Shown one piece after another: positions 56,819 through 64,000 of a stretch of DNA of 64,000 nt. The DNA comes from Viridothelium virens (lineage: Eukaryota; Ascomycota; Dothideomycetes; Trypetheliales; Trypetheliaceae): assembly GCA_010094025.1 (NCBI GenBank), contig ML991799.1:1-64000 (forward strand), given 5' to 3'. The position numbers and the translations under genes were made by a program. Each line of letters begins with the position of its first letter. Within the stretch, counting starts at the first letter, position 1. Under the pieces are notes generated by a model that was not told the origin of the DNA, made no database searches, and saw nothing but the letters and a program-made list of their open reading frames with translations.

Positions 56819-58436
56819 GGTCGTCTGGATTACTCTTCATTAAGGAATGATAGCTGTTAATAGTAGGCTTGGCTCTGTGGAAAGGGTTCGATGAGACTGG
56901 GTACAACCAGATGGTGTGTAGTGAAGAGTCATGCCAGGTAGGGCCATGGAGAAGGCCATTGGCATGACAAGAAATAAAGCACAACGATAGTTGTGACGTG
57001 GAGTGAACATTGCCATGATGCCGTTTGTTGGGTACATGGCGTCGAGCGTCCAACCAATTCCCAAGATTTAGCATGGATAGCACTAATCAGAGGAAGCATG
57101 GTTGGATTTTTGGAATTGCTTTGTTCGAGTTAAGGGCAGTGTGACTGATGCGGATTTGCAGCCAGAAAACCCCCTATTCACCACAGCTTCTATTTCGTAA
57201 CCTCGCTCAATTGGCTCAAGTTTTTGCCGAAGTTTCGGAACAACCAATTGATCGTTAGGGTGGAATATTGATGGATATCGCTTAGCCTCAGCAATATTGA
57301 AACGCATAAAGAAGATATTCGTTCAACATACCCTTTCGCTAGTGAAGGCGACTGATGAACGTGAATGCAAAGTGCGTGAACTAGGTAAGGTACCGTTGTG
57401 AAAGGAAGTACGACGCCAAAACCACCTATGACGTACTGCTAGCGCAGTACTACTGATCACAGTCATGCAAGATAGAATGACAGACACTCTGGGTTAACGA
57501 GCTCACCCCAGGATTCAGGGACATTGGGTGATGCCGAAAATTTGCTGGGGCCATCCTGGCTTGCATGATGCTAAAATAGGAACGACGTTCTCCCTACATG
57601 CAACTTCTTAGATGTATTCACTCGGTCCGTCTTCGCGACCCTTATCCTTTCTTCGAATCCTTCTTTAAAGTCTCATGCTTCGGAAGACTTCATGGGAGGA
57701 CCCAAATCTGCGTGCCGTAGATACCAAGCTGCCGGCTGCCTCAGATGTCTCCAAGAATCACGTCCTTACATGAACAGAGCCCTTCTAGCCAAATTGAGAC
57801 TTCTATTATTCTCTGCTCAAGTCTATGGAGTCTTGGTATTCAAGGTCCTTTCCATGTGTTGGGACGAAAAGTGGTAGCTTCGGATGACCGACCTCTATTT
57901 GGAGACTTCCTGTTTAGTACTAGTGGGGCCGTACATAGCGTTGCTTTTCTGCCACCAAATCTGGCTTCCTGCGACACACCCCCCTTGGATTACCCACAGA
58001 TCCTACAGTATCGAGGCACTACTAACCACTGGCCTCTGCCATTCTTTTGAAGACTGTCCTGGGCCATAGTGCTGTGCGAATTTGACCAATTTGAGGGTGT
58101 CACATGGCTGTTCATCTACATGAAGTACTTTGGGCAGGGAAGGTAAGCGAATGATCCTTTTTCCACCAAACATTCTGTGGTACCCTTGCCTTAAATAGCA
58201 GCACATCGAATAATATTAAAGGTGTGACTTTTAGGCTAGAAGTGCCTTTCAAGTTTTGCCCGTGACAGATAACCTTTCTGTAGGTCTCATGGATAAATAA
58301 ATGCATCATCGATTTCCTTTGCGTTAAAGTGCATTTGAAGCCGGCAGTTCCTTACCATTTTTTTCCCTCTCCACCATCGTTTGTTTCCTCTCTCCATTAA
58401 GCTTTAGGTATCTTTGCCCCTTCAGTATACTTTCAA
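56819..58436. other. 1.6 kb gap with no supported gene
   Basis: Several overlapping short frames (57083-57307 minus, 57692-58069 plus) without family features or convincing splice links. Confidence 0.45.
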
Positions 58437-59418
58437 ATGGCGCCCCCCCTTACATCTGTCTGCTACTTTCTCGCGTTGGTTCACTATGGCTACGCAGCTA
58501 TGGGTCCGGCGTACTCTACTGGACCCGTGAGCAGTGGAAACTTCATCAGAGAAGCGACCTCTACCCTTGTCGTTCCTCAAGCGCCAAATCCCATCATTGG
58601 CAACACGGTTCTTTGGACCGGGATGGGGACCAGCGCCGGCGATCTGATCCAAGCGATCACAAATAACTACCCCGCGGACACCCTGTAAGTTGAGACGATA
58701 TGAAGATGGTGAGAGTTTCTAAAGATATCAAGCGGCGCGGTCTGCAGTCATCTCGGAGGGAATTGGTGTGTGGCTGCAACCACTCTTCACAAAACCTCAT
58801 GTAGGTTATGCAAAGAACCCTAACATCCGCCGAAAGTAACCTCGCACTCGTAGCTTCAACACAGCAGGAAATTGCAGGACCTGACTCGACGACAACACCA
58901 AGCTCGCAGGTGACCATGCGCTGTATGTATCGAACTGTGAGACGTTAGATGACGAGTACAATGACTGACAAGCGTAGATGTCTATGATGATGCCAGTGGG
59001 AATTATACCCAGACGGCCGCCGTGAACGGTGTGGTCGTCTCGCAAATCTCAACCAGTCAGTAACCTTCACACTACATTGCGTGCATGAAGAATTCGCTAA
59101 CAAAGCCTTACAACTCAAGGCTCTGGACTTGCTCAAGGCTGGGGCACCGCTCAAGAATGTACCACAAAGCCATGTGGTGTGGTTCCTGCTCATTGTATGT
59201 TCGTTTCCGTTCAAAGCCGCTGCTGAATGTTTTTTGCTAAAGTTCCCAAAGCTTGGATCAATACGACCTTAATCATGAATGTTGCTGATCCCAACTATTC
59301 ACAAACCGCTTATCCTACAGGGGCTGGAGTTACAGGTCAGATTATTACAACAGATGGAGGCAAAACATGGACCGCCGCTAAGCTTGGCATTCCTTCGTGG
59401 GACTGCACTACGCTTTAA
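58437..59418 (+). CDS. Intron-dense small secreted protein (lectin-like fold suspected)
   Basis: Predicted 229-residue secreted protein from six exons: 58437-58684, 58748-58800, 58854-58922, 58978-59055, 59120-59194 and 59252-59418. An N-terminal signal peptide (PLTSVCYFLALVHYGYAA) is followed by PNPIIGNTVLWTGMGTSAGD. The joins read NYPADTLHLGGNWCVAATTL, TPSSQVTMRYVYDDASGNY, QISTSSGLAQGWGTAQEC and VVPAHSWINTTLIMNVADPNY, ending in a GGKTWTAAKLGI motif. This pattern matches a fungal family of secreted proteins with Trp-Cys, YDDA, GWG..EC and TSDGG/WT motifs and a possible concanavalin-like sandwich. Function is unknown; an effector or wall role is only inference. Every acceptor is canonical AG and every donor GT, and all phases fit, yet small exons read by eye remain uncertain. 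Confidence 0.75.
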
Positions 59419-60475
59419 AATTATGACTGATCTGAGTATGGTTTACATTTTCTCTTGCAAGCGACTTACATGAAGCAATGACTACTCATTCCTCTGAGAA
59501 CCATGTACTCCGATCCAACCGCCCTGTTCGTTTTTAACCCGTCGAATCAAGATAAAGACATCCTGTAGAGATTGAATGATCCGCATAAGGTCTTGACGTT
59601 CTCGGTCCATAGCGATACTCTGGATTGAAACCAATTATGGGGCAAGAAGTACGAACCTCCATCCAAAAGTAGCACTGAGGGGTATCCTAGCTCCTCTGCT
59701 CAGTCCATCTAGCTTTGCCAATCAGACTTCAAGATTCTGATCCAAAAAGCTGTCGATGCTTATCATATGAAGTTGCGAAATCCCAAAAGCAGAACGGTAA
59801 TTCCGGTAAAACTGATGACGCTGTCCCAGTTTGAATAGAATTCTTCAACTAGGCTGGATATACTGGAGATATCGCCAACGTGCCAATGGCCTGTGAGAAG
59901 GTAACCAGTTTCGCCGCAGCGATTGCCGATGCCTTCCATCTCGGATTCTACGGGAGGCCTCTCTATCGAATCACGAAACATCTAAATCGAGTCTCAGAGA
60001 AGAATACAAACAGGATCACGAGTGCTTAACAGAAGGTACTCTGAGAACCTCTAAAGCTCGAGGGGTGTAGCCTAAGGCAATAAGCATCCTAAAATTTTAA
60101 GCGGACCTGCCGTCACTATCGCCACACTGTGAATATTGGCGAAGTAATACAATACGGCCCGTTGGACCATAGAAGCGACCTTCTTAAAGGCGCAATGCTA
60201 TGTCACAACTCCTAACAGACCTTACTAAGGTGATGATCGTGCTTCGGTTCGAAGTCGTGAGGATCTTCACATTAGAGTAGCGAACCCTGCCCGTGCGGAA
60301 CATTGCGCGCTCGAATCAGCTGTGCCGCACATGAACGGTATGGGAATGCTATGCTTTTATATGATCAACTTATGCCGTTATGCTTCTAGAGGGGCGCCTT
60401 GCGTGCATAAATTACCAAGTATTAATACAGGCTGTGGCCGCATTTCTTACTTCAGTCGCCTCGCAATCTTTCACA
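59419..60475. other. 1.1 kb gap before the O-methyltransferase
   Basis: No supported gene. The minus-strand frame 59981-59763 has no recognised family. Confidence 0.45.
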
Positions 60476-61915
60476 ATGTCCAGAAGTACCTATTTCTTTA
60501 GGGAAGGTGCTAATATTTCACAATTAATAGACGATCTCAAAAAAGTTCGCGATGGTATTTCAAGCGAGGAAGAACGTAAGAAAGCAGTACACAATGCAAA
60601 GATGCTTGTCGTGGCCTTGGAGAAGCCCGAAGAGGTGGTTATGCACTACATATATGAGGTACTCTTCCTCACGCCCGCATGAACGAAGCTCATTAAAGAA
60701 AACCGTAGCTTGGCTCTCAGCGCATGGCAATTCGAGTAGCCATTGATCTTGGTATCTTCAAAATTCTGACGTCGAGAAACGGTAACCCGATATCGTCCAA
60801 GGAATTGGCAGCGCAAACGCAAGCCGAAGTCCTACTTGTCGGTATGGCTTGAATAAATTTCCTGCTAGCCAGAAATCGAAAGAAGTAATCATCTTTCCTA
60901 GTTCGGATTATGCGCGTGCTTGTAGCCATCCAATTTGCCGGAGAAGACGGCAAGGAGACCTACGTTGCGACTCCGCTGACAAGAGCAATTGCAAAGCCGG
61001 CCTCAGAAGCTGGTCTCAGGAGCTGGTATGTATAACTGGCCTTATAATTCCCTCTTGACATCCATTTCCTGCTCATCGAGACTTTCTCCAAGCCATGATG
61101 GATCAAGTCTTGTACAGATGCGAATGCATGACTACTTCCGCGGGCACGGTTATACCTGCCCCACAAATGAGGCCGATTGTGCCTTCCAGTGGATTTTTGG
61201 GACCCAGGAGCGATATTTCGAGTACATACATCGACATCCGCAGAAAGTGAAAGACTTTAACACGTTCATGGGCGGAATTCGTGAAACGCGGAAACATTGG
61301 ACAGACTGGTACCCCGTAGAAGAGCAGCTTCTAGATGGCTTTCCCGGCGGAGAGGAAATATTGCTCGTTGACGTAGGCGGAGGGAATGGTCATGATCTTG
61401 AAAAATTCATGGCGAAGTATCCGGAATCCAAGGGACACTTGATGCTTCAGGACCTTCCAGTAGTGATCGAGGGTATCGCCCATTTGAGTGAGGGAATCCA
61501 GAGTATGCCTCATGACATTTTTCAGCATCAAGCAATTAAGGGTAAGCTGGCTGAGCTAGTCCTTCCCTATGAAAGCTATTGACAGTCGACGTTCACAGGA
61601 GCTCGTGCGTACTTTTTACATTTCGTCCTGCATGATTGGCCGGACGATCGCTGCCGCGAAATACTTCAGAACCTTAAGTCGGCAATGAAGCTCGGTCATT
61701 CTAAGATATTGATAGGTGAGACTATTTTGCCTGATACGAACTGCTCTACTTTCGCTGCTGCTTTGGATTGCAACATGATGGCAATTCTGGCGGGCATGGA
61801 GCGATCGAGATCCCATTGGTTCGAGCTAGTTGAGTCTGTTGGCCTGAAGGTGGCGAGCATTCAGGTGTCTCCCTTCTTTGACGATCTGGAAGGAGTTATC
61901 GAGGTGGTCCTGTAG
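60476..61915 (+). CDS. SAM-dependent O-methyltransferase (plant-type fold)
   Basis: Predicted 397-residue enzyme in five exons: 60476-60658, 60721-60841, 60902-61025, 61093-61541 and 61599-61915. It moves a methyl group to a hydroxyl of a small aromatic or polyketide-like molecule. The N-terminal dimerisation domain gives RMAIRVAIDLGIFKILTS, VVRIMRVLVAIQF and the join AGLRSCHDGSSLVQMRMHDY, the typical peptide before the catalytic domain. The Rossmann part has LLVDVGGGNGHDLEKF (SAM motif I), HLMLQDLPVVIEG, and ARAYFLHFVLHDWPDDRCRE, whose His in LHDW is the general base. ILIGETILP and the C-terminal HWFELVESVGLKV complete the set. No PKS or NRPS sits next to it in the window, so a cluster cannot be claimed. 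Length is normal for the family. Confidence 0.92.
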
Positions 61916-62371
61916 AAAATTTGGTGTCTGACCACATTCTGAACAAGACGATTGATCTTTAATTCATTCGCTGCCGTGTTTGTGGGTAAGGGTTTGAGAT
62001 CGAGAGCGTGCCGAAGACGATATGCTGTCTCTTTGGAACAAGGATATTTGCTAGTATTAGTTCTTTAAAGTATATGTACTACCTTTCAGATCTGAAGAGT
62101 TATTATACAGATAGCCTCAAGTCTAAGCAGGATTATATTTAGTGGGTGGATGGAAACGGTGGAAAGCCTATCTTATGTGATCGGACACCCTAATTAGGGG
62201 CTGACTTAAAGGCTCCGCGGAACCTTTCCGTTTCCGGGTTTATGCCACTTCCGACGTCATTCATTGGCCGAGGATCATCAACCTTTCACCCTTTCGTGCT
62301 TTGGTGCCTTAACATTCCTAGATCGATCAATTACCTGCGATTGCGTTTCTTCTCCCCTTCATGGCTTGATT
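61916..62371. other. Gap of about 450 bases before the F-box gene
   Basis: 3' end of the O-methyltransferase gene and promoter of the F-box gene. Nothing else seen. Confidence 0.55.
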
Positions 62372-64000
62372 ATGGCGACTTCTTCTTACATTGAAAAGCT
62401 CCCTGCCGAGATCATCCTTCAAATTGCCTCATGTATGCTCTACCACATCAGCTAGAAATTGAACATCGCGAGATGCGCTGACATATTCAAACAGTTCTAG
62501 AACCCTTCGATATTGTTCGCTGTCAATCTGTCTCTCGTCGCTTTTGGACTCTCACGCGCGATAACAATCTGTGGAAGACAATATGCTTCGAAGACTCGCG
62601 CGCCGGAGCTCTACGACGGCGGCAAGAGCTTGTATCCTCGCTGGACGAACGATTAGCTATGCTCCGGCAAGCCGTAAACTCCATATCAGGCGAAAGTGGA
62701 ACTGTACATGATGGAGGTGCGCCCAATGCAGAGATGTCTGCTCATGGGATACGAGCAAGAGAAAGAATGAGGGCATTAGCCAATTGGGATCCAAGTTATC
62801 CGAATGAGAAAATCGATTTCTATCAGGAATACATTCATCGCCATGCACCAATCACGATGAACTGGCTTCAGACAGTGAGCGACATTACAGGTGGTGGCAA
62901 TGAGCCTCGAGAAGCTACTGGAATAGGGCTCCTGAGAGAAGATGGGGAATATGGTGCCGAAAAGGCTGTCGCTCCTCTGGATGACGGTAGTATTTGTATC
63001 TTCGATATTAGCCCTTGGTCAGGACATGGGCCCAAATCGCAAGGCCGGATGACCGGCAGGAGTGATTCCGGTCTGTTGACGAGCCCACCTACAAACCTTG
63101 ACAAGGACTCTGCAAGAGAGCATAGCAAGACCATGATGACCGAAACTGGCGCTGTGGAATGCGTGAGCATTGACAGCATCCAACGGAAAGGATTTTTCGC
63201 AGTGCAGAACGCCCTGAACGAGGTCGATCTCAATACGATGCAGGTCGTATCGCGCAACCGCTTTCCGTTCCCAATCACGGCGCTTTCCGAAGCCAGGCCC
63301 TCTATTCCACTGACCGTGGGCACCAACATGACCTTGCATCTCCATGATCCACGTCAGCCGCCTACATTACCCATTTCATCCTCTTTCTCGTCTGGATCTT
63401 CCACCCGTTGCGAACTCATCGCCGGCAGCTCTCCCCCACGGCTCTCCCCCCTAAACCTCAGCTCCTCCCTTCCCCCCGCGCCACGCTCGCTCCCCATCTC
63501 CGCCATCACCGGCTCGCACAACCCCCCCTCCGCCCATGCTACCCTCTCCCAACCCGGTCCCCTCTCCATCCTCCACCTCCCAGAATCCCGAGCCTGGGAC
63601 GGCAACGGCTCGATCTGGGTCGCCGGCCGCTTCACCTCCCTCCTCAACTACGACCGGCGCTTCTTTCCCCGGTTACGCGGGACGCTACACTCCGGCGCGC
63701 GACTATCCTCGCTCGCTTTGCTCCCCTTCCCCTACCTCCCCCGCGAAACCTCAGTGATGCGCAGCACCACCTCCGGGCTCTCCATCGCCGACGTGCACGC
63801 CGCGAAGTCGATCCCAGGCCACACGCTGCTGGCAGCGGGCGAGTACAAGGGCAAGGGCTCCCTCGAGCTGTACGGGCTCAGCCCAGAACCGCATCTCACG
63901 ACGCTGAGCTCGGATGCGCTGGCGACGCCGCGGACGGCACGGGCGCTCGATGGCGTCGGGAGGAGGCAGACGAGCTATCAGAATCGGCAGACGGCGAGCG
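62372..64000 (+). CDS. F-box protein, C-terminus beyond the window
   Basis: Partial protein of at least 522 residues in two exons (62372-62432 and 62495 to the right edge). The F-box core spans the intron: YIEKLPAEIILQIASFLEPF, then DIVRCQSVSRRFWTLTRDNN. It should bind Skp1 and recruit substrates to an SCF ubiquitin ligase. Downstream, GSICIFDISPWSG, TLHLHDPRQPP and SIWVAGRFTSLLNYDRRFFP suggest degenerate WD-like or beta-propeller blades, as in ascomycete F-box proteins of this layout. A Ser/Pro-rich segment lies at about residues 330-380. From about 63370 third codon positions are almost all C, and from about 63800 many become G. The start at 62372 was chosen over the in-frame ATG at 62264 because it directly precedes the F-box. 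Confidence 0.85.

Noticed and set aside
60380-60475. N-terminal extension of the O-methyltransferase from the ATG at 60380
   Set aside because: The extra 32 residues look like translated leader; the family N-terminus fits the ATG at 60476 better.
1-64000. CRISPR arrays or prokaryotic operon signals
   Set aside because: Spliceosomal introns and gene content are fungal, and no regularly spaced repeats were seen.

Overview
The window looks like nuclear DNA of a filamentous ascomycete (Pezizomycotina). Genes are split by short introns of about 46-90 bases with GT...AG ends and CTAAC/CTGAC-like branch sites. The products are typical of that group: an RGS-LOV photoreceptor, a heme-thiolate peroxygenase, a GMC oxidase, a Baeyer-Villiger monooxygenase, LOS1 and a Vps5-type sorting nexin. 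I cannot name the species. All exon borders below come from reading splice signals and protein continuity by eye; no search was run.

Layout. 1-19 kb holds spaced genes with long gaps: the RGS-LOV photoreceptor (minus), an HPP membrane protein (minus), a single-pass surface protein (minus), a glycosyltransferase carrying one in-frame stop (plus), an MFS sugar-type transporter (plus), a YVTN-like beta-propeller protein (minus) and a glycine-zipper protein (minus). 19-38 kb is an accessory stretch rich in oxidoreductases: a PCMH/BBE flavoprotein, a copia-type gag relic, a Baeyer-Villiger monooxygenase, relics of a zinc alcohol dehydrogenase and of a protein-arginine deiminase, a peroxygenase, a GMC oxidase with an unusual tail, and a GDSL hydrolase.

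39-56 kb is a compact housekeeping block: HSP90, Vps5-like sorting nexin, monoglyceride-lipase-like hydrolase, OXNAD1-like reductase, mitochondrial TRM61-like tRNA methyltransferase, DCR2-like phosphatase, a 6PGDH-like dehydrogenase and the tRNA exportin LOS1. 56-62 kb is sparse again, with a small Cys-rich protein, an intron-dense secreted protein and an O-methyltransferase. A large F-box protein runs off the right edge.

Functional links. The secreted GMC oxidase (a likely H2O2 source) and the secreted peroxygenase (an H2O2 user) lie in tandem. A zinc alcohol dehydrogenase relic follows the Baeyer-Villiger monooxygenase; together they could once have done alcohol-to-ketone-to-ester chemistry. 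Loss of several accessory genes (deiminase, alcohol dehydrogenase, possibly the glycosyltransferase) contrasts with the intact block next door. The most unusual compositional signal is a third-codon-position switch from C to G within two separate genes.
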